Assembly: GCF_900110065.1 (NCBI RefSeq)
Contig: NZ_FOCI01000006.1
Location: 1-64,000 of the forward strand
Length of the DNA stretch: 64,000 nt
From: Loktanella fryxellensis
GTDB lineage: Bacteria > Pseudomonadota > Alphaproteobacteria > Rhodobacterales > Rhodobacteraceae
Reading direction: 5' to 3'
A program made the translations under genes and the position numbers. The notes under the pieces are model-generated. The model was given only the letters and a program-made list of their open reading frames with translations. It made no database searches and was not told the DNA's origin. Below are positions 50,810-60,386 of the stretch, one piece after another. Position 1 is the first letter of the stretch, and every line of letters begins with the position of its first letter.

Positions 50810-52408
50810 TCAGCCCACCGCGATGGCCCTTACGTCGTCGTCCACGTGGGTGAGGTATTTTTCGAAGTTGTCGGCGAACATGGCGACGAGTTTCTTCGCC
50901 GCCGCGTCGTAGGCTGCCGGATCGGCCCATGTGCCGCGCGGGTCGAGGAGGGCGGTGTCCACACCGGGGACGGCGACGGGGACGTCAAAGCCGAAATGCG
51001 GGTCCTTGCGGAAGGTCACGTCGGCTATGCTGCCGTCCAGCGCTGCGGTCAGCAGGGCGCGGGTGGCGGCGATGGGCATGCGCGTGCCGGTGCCATAGGC
51101 GCCGCCGGTCCAGCCGGTGTTGACCAGCCAGCAGGTCGCCCCGTGGGACGCGATCTTGGCCTGCAGCAGCTTGCCGTACACCTCTGGCCGGCGCGGCAGG
51201 AAGGGCGCGCCGAAACAGGTCGAGAAGGTGGGCTCCGGTTCGGTCACGCCGCGCTCGGTGCCTGCCACCTTGGCGGTGAAGCCGGACATGAAGTGATACA
51301 TCGCCTGCGCCGGCGTCAGCCGCGCGATGGGGGGCAGCACGCCGAAGGCGTCGCAGGTCAGCATGACGATGTTCTTGGGGTGCCCGCCCAGCCCGCCGCC
51401 CGACGCCTTGGGGATGTAATCCAGCGGATAGGCGGCGCGGGTGTTGGCGGTCAGGCTGGCGTCGGCGAAGTCGAGCGCGCGGGTCCGCGGATCGAAGACC
51501 ATGTTCTCGATCACCGTGCCGAACATCTGCGTCGTGGCATAGATCTCTGGTTCGGCGCGTGCCGACAGGTTGATCGTCTTGGCGTAGCAGCCACCCTCGA
51601 AGTTGAAGATGCCCGCGTCGGTCCAGCCGTGTTCGTCGTCGCCGATCAGGGTGCGCAGCGGATCGGCGGACAGCGTCGTCTTGCCGGTGCCCGACAGGCC
51701 GAAGAAGACGGCGGTATCCACCAGATTGCCGTTGGCGTGGTTGGCCGAACAGTGCATCGGCATCACGCCCCGGTCCGGCATCAGCCAGTTCAGCAGGGTG
51801 AACACGGCCTTCTTGTTCTCGCCGGCGTATTCGGTGCCCGCGACGAGGATCAGCTTGCGGTCGAGGTTGAAGGCGATCACCGTTTCCGACCGGCAGCCGT
51901 GACGCGCGGGATCGGCGGTGAAGCTGGGGCAGTTCACCAGCATGAAGTCGGCCATGAAACCGGTCAGCTGATCGGCGTCGGGCCGGATCAGCATGTGGCG
52001 GATGAACAGGTTGTGCCACGCCAGTTCCGACACGATGCGCATGTTGACGCGGTGGCGCGGATCGGCGCCCGCGAACAGGTCCTGCACGAAGAAATCCTTG
52101 CCCGCCATGTGCGCCAGCATGTCGGCGTGCAACACGTCGAAGGCGTCGGCGCTCATGCGGGCGTTGTTGTCCCACCAGATGGTATCCTCGGTCGTGGGCG
52201 ACACCACGACGTGCTTGTCCCTGGGCGAGCGGCCCGTGAACTTGCCGGTGGTCACGAGGAAGGTGCCGCCCTGTCCCAGCGTGCCTTCGCCGCGCTTCAG
52301 GGCGTGGGTGACGAGCTCGGGTGGCATGGCGTTGTAGACCACGTGGCCCAGGGCGGGAAAGCCTTGGGCTGCCAGCGTGAAGGCTGGATTGAACAGGCCG
52401 TGGTCCAT
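50810..52408 (-). CDS. pckA: ATP-dependent phosphoenolpyruvate carboxykinase
   Basis: A 532-residue enzyme that converts oxaloacetate and ATP to PEP and CO2, the entry to gluconeogenesis. Motifs: [11 protein letters not shown] (substrate Arg), [11 protein letters not shown] (P-loop), IGDDEHGW (metal Asp), and [10 protein letters not shown]-like [10 protein letters not shown]. Start at 52408 follows GAGGAT; the longer frame to 52486 is not family-like. A housekeeping gene, it stands out within a stretch of accessory catabolic genes. A LacI-type palindrome lies about 90 bases before the start. Confidence 0.97.
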   Translation of the reverse strand: MDHGLFNPAFTLAAQGFPALGHVVYNAMPPELVTHALKRGEGTLGQGGTFLVTTGKFTGRSPRDKHVVVSPTTEDTIWWDNNARMSADAFDVLHADMLAHMAGKDFFVQDLFAGADPRHRVNMRIVSELAWHNLFIRHMLIRPDADQLTGFMADFMLVNCPSFTADPARHGCRSETVIAFNLDRKLILVAGTEYAGENKKAVFTLLNWLMPDRGVMPMHCSANHANGNLVDTAVFFGLSGTGKTTLSADPLRTLIGDDEHGWTDAGIFNFEGGCYAKTINLSARAEPEIYATTQMFGTVIENMVFDPRTRALDFADASLTANTRAAYPLDYIPKASGGGLGGHPKNIVMLTCDAFGVLPPIARLTPAQAMYHFMSGFTAKVAGTERGVTEPEPTFSTCFGAPFLPRRPEVYGKLLQAKIASHGATCWLVNTGWTGGAYGTGTRMPIAATRALLTAALDGSIADVTFRKDPHFGFDVPVAVPGVDTALLDPRGTWADPAAYDAAAKKLVAMFADNFEKYLTHVDDDVRAIAVG

Positions 52409-52497
52409 GGGTGATCCTCTCCCGGTCGGTGTGTCACGTCGGTGTGTCACACGGGCGTAGCGCGGCAACTTTTGCAATGAAAGCAATATCTTCGACT

Positions 52498-52527
52498 GTT
52501 AGCGGTAACTGCCGATGTTAGCGCAAA
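52498..52527. promoter_or_regulatory. LacI-type operator upstream of pckA
   Basis: GTTAGCGGTAAC (52498-52509) is a near-perfect palindrome with central CG; a second copy of its left half, TGTTAGCGC, starts at 52516, 19 bases on. Central-carbon LacI regulators of Rhodobacterales, such as CceR, are recalled to bind GTTANCGNTAAC-type sites and activate pckA. Confidence 0.55.
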
Positions 52528-52555
52528 GCGTCGCGGGCGAGGCCGTGACGCAGGG

Positions 52556-53923
52556 TCAGAGGAGGCCGGTCCAGCCCCACCACAACGCGGTCAGCGGCAG
52601 GCCGAGGACGGTGCCGATCAGCGCCGACAGCATGCAGATGCGTGTCAGCGGACCCACCGGAATCGCCGCGATGGCGATCCCGATCAGCAGCGGCGGCGAC
52701 TGATAGGGCAACACCACCGTGGACAGGCCGATGTTGTGCGCCAGCCCCACCGCTGCGATCGACCAGCCCGCCGCATCCGCCGTGCCCGCGGCCAGCGGCG
52801 CCAGCACGATCGGGGCGGCGGGCGCGATGGTCAGATGCGACAGCGCCGAGGCGAAGAGCGTGATCGCACTTAGGTTCCACAGGTCGGCCCCGGGTGACAG
52901 GCGCAGCACCGGCACCACCAGATCGGCGATGCGCGTGCCCAGCCCGACATGCGACATCACCGCGCCGATCCCGAAGACCGCGGCGATCAGGATGGCGATG
53001 GACAGGTCCACCTCGGTCTTCATCGCCTGCGCGGAAAACACGCCGAGCCCCGGCAGCAGCAGCACCCCGGCGGCGGCCAGCGTGACCCACGCGGGGGCGA
53101 TGCCGTGCAGGCTGTCGGTCGCCCACAGCACGGTCGCCAGACCCAGCACCACCGACAGGCGGCGCTGTGCGGGCGTCCATGCCGCGGCCGGTCCCGCCGC
53201 CGGGGGCGCGGTGGGCACGCTGCCGCGGCCCCAGGCCAGCAGCAGCGCCAGCAGCACCGCGAACCGCAGCGCGTTGATCGGCGCGTTCTGCACGAAATAA
53301 CCGCCATAGCCGTAGCGCACGTCATACAGGATCTCGAGGATGCCGAATTCCACGATGGTGGGCAGGTTGGCGGTCAGGAAGGCATAGGTCGGCACCAGCG
53401 TCATCAGCGCCGACGTCATCAGCAGGCCCGTATGGGCGCGCGATCCTGTGGGCAGCCCCATCCGCTGTGCCAGCGCCAGCGTGACCGGCATCAGCACGAT
53501 CACGCGCGGGATGGCCGACGGCACCATCGCCCCGAGCAGGAGCCCGCCACCGGACAAGAGCAGCACTGCTCGCACGTAGGACGGGCCGGTCATCCGGAAC
53601 AGCGCCTGCGCGATCCGGTCGCCCAGCCCCGACACGGTGATCGCGGACCCGATCACCAGCCCACCCACCAACAGCCAGAAGCCGCTGGACGCGAAGCCCG
53701 AGAAGATCACCCCTTCCGGTGCCACGCCGCCCGCCAGAAAGGCGAGGAAGATCGCCAGCGCCGTCACCACCTCCGGCAGGGTGCGGGTCGCGAAGGCGCC
53801 GATCCCCGCGCAGGCGATGGCCAGCACCCGCAGGGCGGGGTCCGGTGTGGCAAGGCAGGTCAGCAGCGCCAGCAGGCCCGCCGCGGCGCACAGCACCGTC
53901 CCGGCAGTGGCGCGGCCTAGCAC
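52556..53923 (-). CDS. SLC13/DASS-like anion permease, copy 2
   Basis: A 455-residue permease, about half identical by eye to the protein at 49339-50712 and collinear with it: LPEVVTALAIFLAFLAGG, FSGFASSGFWLLVGGLVIG, PRVIVLMPVTLALAQ, LPTYAFLTANLPTI-like and SHLTIAPAAPIVLAPLA. GTG start at 53923 with weak ribosome site. Downstream of a dehydrogenase gene by 57 bases and probably in its operon, so it may carry the same kind of acid. Confidence 0.85.
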   Translation of the reverse strand: MLGRATAGTVLCAAAGLLALLTCLATPDPALRVLAIACAGIGAFATRTLPEVVTALAIFLAFLAGGVAPEGVIFSGFASSGFWLLVGGLVIGSAITVSGLGDRIAQALFRMTGPSYVRAVLLLSGGGLLLGAMVPSAIPRVIVLMPVTLALAQRMGLPTGSRAHTGLLMTSALMTLVPTYAFLTANLPTIVEFGILEILYDVRYGYGGYFVQNAPINALRFAVLLALLLAWGRGSVPTAPPAAGPAAAWTPAQRRLSVVLGLATVLWATDSLHGIAPAWVTLAAAGVLLLPGLGVFSAQAMKTEVDLSIAILIAAVFGIGAVMSHVGLGTRIADLVVPVLRLSPGADLWNLSAITLFASALSHLTIAPAAPIVLAPLAAGTADAAGWSIAAVGLAHNIGLSTVVLPYQSPPLLIGIAIAAIPVGPLTRICMLSALIGTVLGLPLTALWWGWTGLL

Positions 53924-53980
53924 ATGGTGTCCGTCGCGGGCAGGGTGGCGTCAGGGTGGCCGGTATCGGGCAGGCCGGTC

Positions 53981-54850
53981 TCAGGTGGAATCGTCGGCAT
54001 GGCGGTAAACCTCGAACACGGCGGCGGTGTCGTGATCCTTTGGGATCAGGGACCACGCCCGGTCATACATCGCGGCGGCGGCGGCGAACATGGGGGCCGT
54101 GATCCCCTGTGCGGCGATGTCCGCCCCGATGATCGACAGATCCTTTTCGAACATCGCCATGTGCGCCGTGGCGGGCACGTAGTCGCCCGACATCATCAGC
54201 GGCATCCGCAGGTCCAGCATCCGCGACTGACCGGCCCCTTTCGACAGCATCCGGTAGACCGTGTCGCGGTCCAGCCCCAGCGCGTCGGCGTAATGCAGCA
54301 CCTCTGCCGCGGCGCAGTTGTGCAGGGCGACAGCATGGTTGGCCACATACTTCAGCTTGCTGCCCGCGCCGAAATCGCCCGCCGCGATCACCGTGTGGCA
54401 CAGTGGGTCGAGCAGGTGGCGGATCTGGGCGATGGCATCGGCAGGGCCGGAGGCCATGATGACCAGATCCCCCTTCGCCGCCTGTGCGCCCGTGCCGCTG
54501 ACGGGCGCGTCGAGCAGGATCGCGCCCTGCGCCTGTACCGCGTCGCGGGCCGCCATCTTGTCGGCCAGCGCGAAGGTGCCGGTGTCCATCGCGATCTGGC
54601 CGGGACGCAGGATGCGCCCCAGTTGCGCCGCGACATCGGCCAGCACCGCTGGCGACGCGACCGAGACGATCACCAGATCGCAACCCGTCAGCCAGTCGCC
54701 CGGCGCGTCATGCGCCACGCCGCCGCGCGCCGTCAGGCGGTCGCGCGCCCCCGCGTCGGGGTCGCACCCCGCCACGGGCACGCCGGCGGCGATCAGGTTG
54801 CCCGCATAGGCGGACCCCATGATCCCCAGGCCGACGATGCCCACCGTCAC
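53981..54850 (-). CDS. Beta-hydroxyacid dehydrogenase (3-hydroxyisobutyrate dehydrogenase family)
   Basis: A 289-residue NAD(P)-dependent oxidoreductase. GIVGLGIMGSAYAGNL binds the nucleotide, LLDAPVSGTGAQAAKGDL is the substrate-binding motif, and the catalytic Lys is in GAGSKLKYVANH. GTG start lies one base after the amidohydrolase stop, so translation is coupled. Oxidises or reduces a short hydroxyacid such as tartronate semialdehyde or a methylmalonate-type compound; substrate unknown. Confidence 0.88.
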   Translation of the reverse strand: MTVGIVGLGIMGSAYAGNLIAAGVPVAGCDPDAGARDRLTARGGVAHDAPGDWLTGCDLVIVSVASPAVLADVAAQLGRILRPGQIAMDTGTFALADKMAARDAVQAQGAILLDAPVSGTGAQAAKGDLVIMASGPADAIAQIRHLLDPLCHTVIAAGDFGAGSKLKYVANHAVALHNCAAAEVLHYADALGLDRDTVYRMLSKGAGQSRMLDLRMPLMMSGDYVPATAHMAMFEKDLSIIGADIAAQGITAPMFAAAAAMYDRAWSLIPKDHDTAAVFEVYRHADDST

Positions 54851-54851
54851 G

Positions 54852-55958
54852 TCACGCGCCCTTCTTGGCGGGCAGACCGAACAGCCGCTGTGCCGTCAGA
54901 CCCGCCACGTTCGCCTTGTCGGCGTCCGACAGGGCAGAGCTGACGATGTGTTCCACGGGATCGTAATCGGCCATGTCGAAAGGATAGTCGCTGCCCATGA
55001 TGACCTTGTCCGCGCCATGCACCTTGACCAGATATTCCAACTGGTGATCGGTGAAGACGACGCTGTCGATCCATACCTTATTCAGATAGCTCGTCGGCGG
55101 TTCAGGCAGGTCCGCATGGCTGTCCTGACGCGCCCCCCACGCATGGTCGATCCGCCCCGAATAGGCGGGCAGGTAGCCGCCGCCGTGCACGGCGAAGATC
55201 TTGAGCGCCGGCATGTCGCGCAGCAGACCGTTGAAGATGATGTAATGCAGCGCCATCGTCGTCTCGAGCGGGTTGCCGATGACGTTGGCGAAATAGTATT
55301 CCGAGAACCGCTCGCCGCCGGTGAAGCCGTTCGGGTGGATCATCACCACGGCGCCCAGCTCCTCGGCCTTCTTCCAGAACGGGCGGAAGCGGGCGGCGCT
55401 GATCTCCTCTCCGTCGACGTTGGTCAGCAGCATGACGCCCTTCAGACCCAGACCCATGGCGCGGGCAAGCTCGGTCGCCGCTTCCTCCGGGTCCTGCAGG
55501 GGCACGGTACCGAGGCCCGCGAAACGGTCCGGCTGCTGTGCCACCCAGGCGGCCATGCCATCGTTGACCATGCGGCTGGCGTGGGCGGCGTGTTCGACGG
55601 GCGACTGGTAATAGCACTGCGGCGGCGGCGGGGCGACGATCTGCATGTCGATGCCCTGTGCATCCAGGACGCGCATCCGGTCGCCGATGTCTTGCATGGC
55701 GACGGGGCCACGGTCCTTGTCCTGCTGGGCGTTCACCGCGTTGGTGGCGTCGTTGGCGTATTTGACCATCGCGATCCGTTTCGGATCGACGTGGGGCAGC
55801 ATGTACTGCGCGGCCGCCGGGATCACGACATGGGCATGGCTGTCCACGGTCAGCGTGGACAGACGGCCGGGGGCGTCCGGCATGGGCCGCGCGGCGCTGG
55901 GGCCATAGCGGTTGACGGCATCGCCCCGGTCGCGTGTGTCGATGGTGGAATGGGTCAT
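54852..55958 (-). CDS. Amidohydrolase (ACMSD/decarboxylase-like)
   Basis: A 368-residue amidohydrolase_2 protein. Metal residues: SHAHVVIP near residue 40, His in VVMIHPNGF, His in FAVHGGGYLPA and Asp in VIMGSDYPFDM. The family includes aminocarboxymuconate semialdehyde decarboxylase and hydroxybenzoate-type or picolinate-pathway decarboxylases, so non-oxidative decarboxylation of an aromatic acid is the best guess. ATG 55958 has AGGA; the frame extends to 56009 without homology. Preceded by the ABC binding-protein gene and a stem-loop. Confidence 0.87.
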   Translation of the reverse strand: MTHSTIDTRDRGDAVNRYGPSAARPMPDAPGRLSTLTVDSHAHVVIPAAAQYMLPHVDPKRIAMVKYANDATNAVNAQQDKDRGPVAMQDIGDRMRVLDAQGIDMQIVAPPPPQCYYQSPVEHAAHASRMVNDGMAAWVAQQPDRFAGLGTVPLQDPEEAATELARAMGLGLKGVMLLTNVDGEEISAARFRPFWKKAEELGAVVMIHPNGFTGGERFSEYYFANVIGNPLETTMALHYIIFNGLLRDMPALKIFAVHGGGYLPAYSGRIDHAWGARQDSHADLPEPPTSYLNKVWIDSVVFTDHQLEYLVKVHGADKVIMGSDYPFDMADYDPVEHIVSSALSDADKANVAGLTAQRLFGLPAKKGA

Positions 55959-55994
55959 GATCTGGGTCCTGTCAGGTCTGGTAAGGCAAAGGGC

Positions 55995-56023
55995 GACCGC
56001 CGCGGGCACCGCCCGCGACGGTC
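55995..56023 (-). terminator. Intercistronic stem-loop after the NitT/TauT binding-protein gene
   Basis: Outer arms GACCG/CGGTC and inner arms CGCGGGC/GCCCGCG (one C-A mismatch, loop ACC) form a 12-bp stem directly behind the binding-protein stop. Probably limits transcription into the amidohydrolase and dehydrogenase genes. Confidence 0.7.
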
Positions 56024-56033
56024 CGGCATGGGA

Positions 56034-57065
56034 TCAGGGGTTGGCTTCCAGCCACGCCGCGGCGTCCGCCTCGACCTGCGCGCGGTCGAAGTCGTTGGCG
56101 GCGGCGATGTAGGTGTCGTTGAGGAACGTGGCCTCGTCGACCTCCGCCTCGATGGCACCCGACGACAGCAGACGCGGCTGCAGGGCATCCCACACGGGCG
56201 TCTGCAGATCGCCCAGCCGTTCGGTCACCGACACGTTCATCCCGATCGACATGTCGAGAAAGAGTTGCCCCGCCTCCTCGTTCTCCCACTCGGCGGGCAC
56301 GCCCTTGCGCAGCATCTGCGCCACCGCCTCCGGGTTGACAGAGGCGACATACATCCCCTTGGACCACGCCCGCAGGAAGCCTTCCATCGCGGCGCGCTTC
56401 TCCTCCAGCGTCTCGGTGTTGGCGGCGAACGTATTGGCGGGGCTGGCCAGCAGCTCCTCCGGCGTGATCAGGCGCACCGGGATGCCGTTCGCGTTGAGCG
56501 AGATCCAGTCCGGGGCCGCCCCCGAGATCGCAGATACGTTGCCGTCGCGCACGGCGGCGGCCAGCGTCGGTCCGGCCTCGCCCAGCACGACGGTTTCCAC
56601 GTCGTCGATGGTGGACCCCACGGTGTTCAGTGCCGCCTGCAGGAACGACCGGTCGCGGTCGGACACGAGGCCGACGGTGGTGCCGATCAGATCGTCGATG
56701 GAATCGTATTCCGACGTCTCCAGCACTCCGATGCCTTCGGGCGCGTTCTGCATCACCTCATAGACCGTGGCGATGGGCGCGCCCGCGTTGATCGCGTTCA
56801 CGGTTTCCACCGGGTCCAGCATCGCCAGATCGGCCTGACCGTTCTGCAGGAACGCCACATAGGGGATCGAGGTGTCGGACGGCAGCAGGTTGACCGTGAT
56901 CCCCTCCGCCTCGAAATATCCCAGCGCCTCGCCCACCACGAGCGGAAAGAAGTTGGTGGACCGCGGCAGCGGGTTGATCATGTTGATCGTGGTGTCCTGC
57001 GCCAGAAGGGGCAGGGCCGTCACCGTGACCGCTGTGCCCAGCAGAACCGTCTTCAGCATCTTCAT
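56034..57065 (-). CDS. NitT/TauT-type ABC binding protein
   Basis: A 343-residue periplasmic binding protein (SsuA/ThiY/NMT1-like fold) with a signal peptide ending PLLAQ at about residue 23. FFPLVVGEALGYFEAEGITVNLLPS and FLQNGQADLAMLDPVETVNA are typical. Ligands in this family are sulphonates, pyrimidine precursors, aromatic acids or nitrate. GGAGGGAA precedes ATG 57065. It follows both permeases and the ATPase on the transcript. Confidence 0.88.
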   Translation of the reverse strand: MKMLKTVLLGTAVTVTALPLLAQDTTINMINPLPRSTNFFPLVVGEALGYFEAEGITVNLLPSDTSIPYVAFLQNGQADLAMLDPVETVNAINAGAPIATVYEVMQNAPEGIGVLETSEYDSIDDLIGTTVGLVSDRDRSFLQAALNTVGSTIDDVETVVLGEAGPTLAAAVRDGNVSAISGAAPDWISLNANGIPVRLITPEELLASPANTFAANTETLEEKRAAMEGFLRAWSKGMYVASVNPEAVAQMLRKGVPAEWENEEAGQLFLDMSIGMNVSVTERLGDLQTPVWDALQPRLLSSGAIEAEVDEATFLNDTYIAAANDFDRAQVEADAAAWLEANP

Positions 57066-57100
57066 CGTCGTTCCCTCCCAGAAATGTCGATTGTTGTGCG

Positions 57101-57955
57101 TCACTTGCCAGCCTGACCCGACCAGGTGCGGGCTGCCGCGCGGGACGCTGCCGCGCGGCGGCTTTCGCGACGCCAGAACACGATCCGGTCGTCGAGAAAT
57201 TCCATGGTGTAGAACAGCATGAGGCCGATCACCGTCATGCTGAGCAGCGTCGCAATGGACGAAGCCATGTCGAGCTGGAAGGAAAAGCGGCTCATCAGCA
57301 CGCCCACGCCATCGGTGGCCTGCGCGAATTCGGCGACGACCGCCCCGATCAGCGCGGTGGTCAGGCCGATCTTGAGCCCGGCGAACATCAGGGGCAGGGC
57401 GGATGGCACCCGCAGCTTGGCAAAGATCTGGGCGCGACTGGCGCCGAGCGAGGTGAACAGATCCTCGCGGTCCTCGTCGACCTGCACCAGTCCCGTCAGC
57501 GTGTTCACGAAGATCGGGAAGAAGCACAGGATCGCGGCCAGGGCCATCTTGGACCCCATGCCATAGCCGAACCACGCGATGACCACCGGCGTCAGGGCGA
57601 TACCCGGCGTCACGTTCAGCACGATGGCATAGGGGATGACGTAGCGCTTGAAGACCTCCGACAGTGACGAGGCCACGGCAAGGCCGATCGCCACGCTGGC
57701 CCCGATGGCAAAGCCCACGACAGCCTCGGTCAGGGTGACGAAGAAATGCCGCCAGATCGTGCCTTCGGTCACGTAGAGCTTGACGATGGCGCCGCCGATG
57801 GCGCTGGGCCGCGGGATCATGATCGAGGTGATCAGCCCGGTGCGTGCGCCCAGTTCCCACGCCCCGATCAGCAGACCCAGCAGGACGACATGTGGCACGA
57901 ACCGGATGATGCGGTCGAGGATGCGGGCGTCATTGGCGAGCGTGGCATTGGTCAT
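57101..57955 (-). CDS. NitT/TauT-type ABC permease, copy 1
   Basis: A 284-residue SsuC-like permease with six helices; the coupling loop reads LFTSLGASRAQIFAKLRVPSALPLMFAGLKIG. Overlaps the second permease's stop (ATGA at 57952-57955). Two different permeases suggest a heterodimeric channel, less common than the single permease of Tau or Ssu systems. Confidence 0.88.
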   Translation of the reverse strand: MTNATLANDARILDRIIRFVPHVVLLGLLIGAWELGARTGLITSIMIPRPSAIGGAIVKLYVTEGTIWRHFFVTLTEAVVGFAIGASVAIGLAVASSLSEVFKRYVIPYAIVLNVTPGIALTPVVIAWFGYGMGSKMALAAILCFFPIFVNTLTGLVQVDEDREDLFTSLGASRAQIFAKLRVPSALPLMFAGLKIGLTTALIGAVVAEFAQATDGVGVLMSRFSFQLDMASSIATLLSMTVIGLMLFYTMEFLDDRIVFWRRESRRAAASRAAARTWSGQAGK

Positions 57956-58821
57956 GACTGACCCTCCATGGCTTTGCGGCGGCGGGCGCTGACGCGGGTG
58001 CGGCCTTCCTCATGCTTCCAGTAGGCGATGGTGCGATCCAGCACCTCCATCCCGCGGAAGATCAGGAAACCCAGCAGCGTCAGGGTAAAGATGCAGGCAA
58101 AGGCCGACGCCATGTTCAGGTTGCGCGTATAGACGAGGATCAGCGACCCGATGCCCTGATCGCGCTGGATGAATTCGGCCACCAGCGCACCCGACAGGGC
58201 GGCCGTCAGCGCAAGGCGTTCACCGGCCATGATGACCGGGATGGCATCCGGCAACACCAGCTTGCGCAGGATCTGCCACTTGCTGGCCCCCATCGCGCGG
58301 AACAGTTCCAGCTTGTCCTGATTGACGTTCATCACGCCCGACAGGGTGTTGATGAAGGGCGCAAAGAAGCACACCAGCATGATGATCGCGATCTTGGACG
58401 TGACACCGAACCCCAGCGCCGCGATCAGCAGCGGTGCCACGGCGATGCGCGGCGTCGCCTCGAGGACGATGACATAGGGCTTCAGGAACCGCCGCAGCGT
58501 GCCGTTCAGACCAACGAGGCTGCCCAGTACGATCCCCAGAACCGATCCGCCGACAAACCCCGCGAACACCAGGCTCATGGTGACGCCAAGGTGATACCAG
58601 ACATTGCCGTTCACGACATAGATCAGCCAGAACGACTGCAGGATGGCGCTGGGCCGGGGATAGAACAACGGGTCCAGCCAACCGGCGCGGGACGCGATTT
58701 CCCACGACAGGACGATCGCCAGAAAGATACCCAGATGGGTCGCGATGCGCCGGTTGCGCAGTTGCCGTGCGGCATCGGTGGCGTTGCCGGTCGCCGCATC
58801 GGGGGACTGGATCGCCACCAT
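57952..58821 (-). CDS. NitT/TauT-type ABC permease, copy 2
   Basis: A 289-residue permease related to its neighbour, with coupling loop LFRAMGASKWQILRKLVLPDAIPVIMAGERLA. ATG 58821 shares one base with the ATPase stop (TGATG). The frame continues upstream into the ATPase region as an artefact. Confidence 0.88.
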   Translation of the reverse strand: MVAIQSPDAATGNATDAARQLRNRRIATHLGIFLAIVLSWEIASRAGWLDPLFYPRPSAILQSFWLIYVVNGNVWYHLGVTMSLVFAGFVGGSVLGIVLGSLVGLNGTLRRFLKPYVIVLEATPRIAVAPLLIAALGFGVTSKIAIIMLVCFFAPFINTLSGVMNVNQDKLELFRAMGASKWQILRKLVLPDAIPVIMAGERLALTAALSGALVAEFIQRDQGIGSLILVYTRNLNMASAFACIFTLTLLGFLIFRGMEVLDRTIAYWKHEEGRTRVSARRRKAMEGQS

Positions 58822-59609
58822 CACACCGCCCCCAGCGTTTCGCGCACGTCGGCGACCAGCGCGTTGAACGCGGGCGACGTCTGGATCGACAGCGGACGGG
58901 GCCGGTCCAGATCGACGTCCACGATCTTGGCCACCTGACCGGGGCGCGAGGTCATGACGAACACCTGATCGGCAAGGAAGATCGCCTCGCTGATGTTGTG
59001 CGTGACGAACAGGGTGGTCGCGCCCACCTCGGCCACGATCCGCATGAGTTCGGTGTTCAGACGCTCGCGCGTGAATTCGTCCAGCGCGCCGAAGGGTTCG
59101 TCCAGCAGCAGGATGTCCGCGCCCGTCTGCAGCAGGCGCGCCAGCGCCACCCGCTGCTGCATGCCCCCCGACAGTTGCGCCGGGAACGAAAAGGCGAAAT
59201 CGCCCAGCCCGACCAGCTTCAGCAAGTCCATCGCGCGGTTGCGGTCGGCCTGTGTCGGGGTGCCCGCGATCTCGGTCGGCAGCAGGACGTTGTCCAGCGC
59301 GGTGCGCCATTCCAACAGCGTCGCCTTCTGGAACATCATGCTGATGTCGCGCCGGGGCCCGGTGACCGGCGTGCCGTGGACCGTGACCGCGCCGGACGAC
59401 GGCGCGATCAGGCCCGACACCAGCCGCAGCAGCGTGGACTTGCCGCAGCCCGAAGGCCCCACCAACGACACGAAGGACCCGCGCTTGATCCCGAAATCCG
59501 CGTTCTTCAGGGCCACGACGCTGCCGTCGGCGAACGTCTTGCCTACGCCACGGCCGCTGACCACGATGTCGGCGGCAACCGTATCCGGTGCCATGATCTG
59601 ATCCTTCAT
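58821..59609 (-). CDS. NitT/TauT-type ABC ATPase
   Basis: A 262-residue ATPase with Walker [11 protein letters not shown]-loop MMFQKATLLEWRTALDNV (family hallmark), signature LSGGMQQRV, Walker B LLLDEPFGALD and switch His in FVTHNISEAIF. AGGAGGA before ATG 59609 decides the start. First structural gene after the gntR gene, 66 bases away. Confidence 0.92.
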   Translation of the reverse strand: MKDQIMAPDTVAADIVVSGRGVGKTFADGSVVALKNADFGIKRGSFVSLVGPSGCGKSTLLRLVSGLIAPSSGAVTVHGTPVTGPRRDISMMFQKATLLEWRTALDNVLLPTEIAGTPTQADRNRAMDLLKLVGLGDFAFSFPAQLSGGMQQRVALARLLQTGADILLLDEPFGALDEFTRERLNTELMRIVAEVGATTLFVTHNISEAIFLADQVFVMTSRPGQVAKIVDVDLDRPRPLSIQTSPAFNALVADVRETLGAV

Positions 59610-59675
59610 CTCGTCCTCCTGTCGTTCGGCTGCGCCGGTGGCGCAGCCCACTGGAATATCAGTGCTGTGCAGGTC

Positions 59676-60329
59676 TCAGGGCACCACGGGCTGGTTCCGC
59701 AGGCCGCGCATGACCTGCGCCTGCGATTTGCGGATATGGCTGATCGACAGCCGCGTGGCGGTCCGGGCATCGCGCGCCTGCAGCGCGTCGATGATGCGGA
59801 CGTGTTCCGTCAGCGATGCGGACATCGCCGCCGCCTCGTCCCGGCGCGACGACAGCGACACGATGCACAGCCGCTCGTAATTCTCCATCAACCCGATGAC
59901 GGTGGCGGTCTGCCGCCGGTTGCCGGCCAACGTGCTGATGCAGACGTGGAAGGCGCGGTTGTAGACCGCATAGTCGCGCAGATTGTCGCTGTCGCAGGTG
60001 CGATAGGCATCCAGCGCCGCAAGGGCTTCGGCGCTGGCATCCGCACAGATCCGCCGTACGGCCGACACTTCCAGGATCTCGCGGAAGTCGAGGATGTCCT
60101 GCGCATCCTGGATCGAGATGGGCGCGACCCGGTGACCCTGACGGGGGGCGATCTCGACCAGCCCCTCCCACTCCAGCTTTTGCAACGCATCGCGGATCGG
60201 CGATTTGGATACGCCGTATTTTTCGGCCAACGCGCTTTCCCGCACTTCCGCGCCGGGCAGCAATCCGCAGGACATGATGTCTTCGCGCAAGGCATCGAAG
60301 ATGTGATGCCGCATCAATCTGACTGACAT
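59676..60329 (-). CDS. GntR/FadR-family regulator of the adjacent catabolic operon
   Basis: A 217-residue GntR-type regulator. Winged helix: GLLPGAEVRESALAEKYGVSKSPIRDALQKLEWEGLVEI, then a helical FCD ligand domain (LDFREILEVSAVRRI; His in YNRAFHVCI and LTEHVRIIDAL for a metal). FCD regulators answer to carboxylic acids. It lies upstream of the ABC importer in the same direction and has a palindrome in its promoter, so it probably represses itself and the whole 53.9-60.3 kb operon. Confidence 0.88.
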   Translation of the reverse strand: MSVRLMRHHIFDALREDIMSCGLLPGAEVRESALAEKYGVSKSPIRDALQKLEWEGLVEIAPRQGHRVAPISIQDAQDILDFREILEVSAVRRICADASAEALAALDAYRTCDSDNLRDYAVYNRAFHVCISTLAGNRRQTATVIGLMENYERLCIVSLSSRRDEAAAMSASLTEHVRIIDALQARDARTATRLSISHIRKSQAQVMRGLRNQPVVP

Positions 60330-60386
60330 CCGGCTCCCCCCTGATATCTCAGATCATGCTGGCAGCCTCGTTCCCCTGCGTCAATT

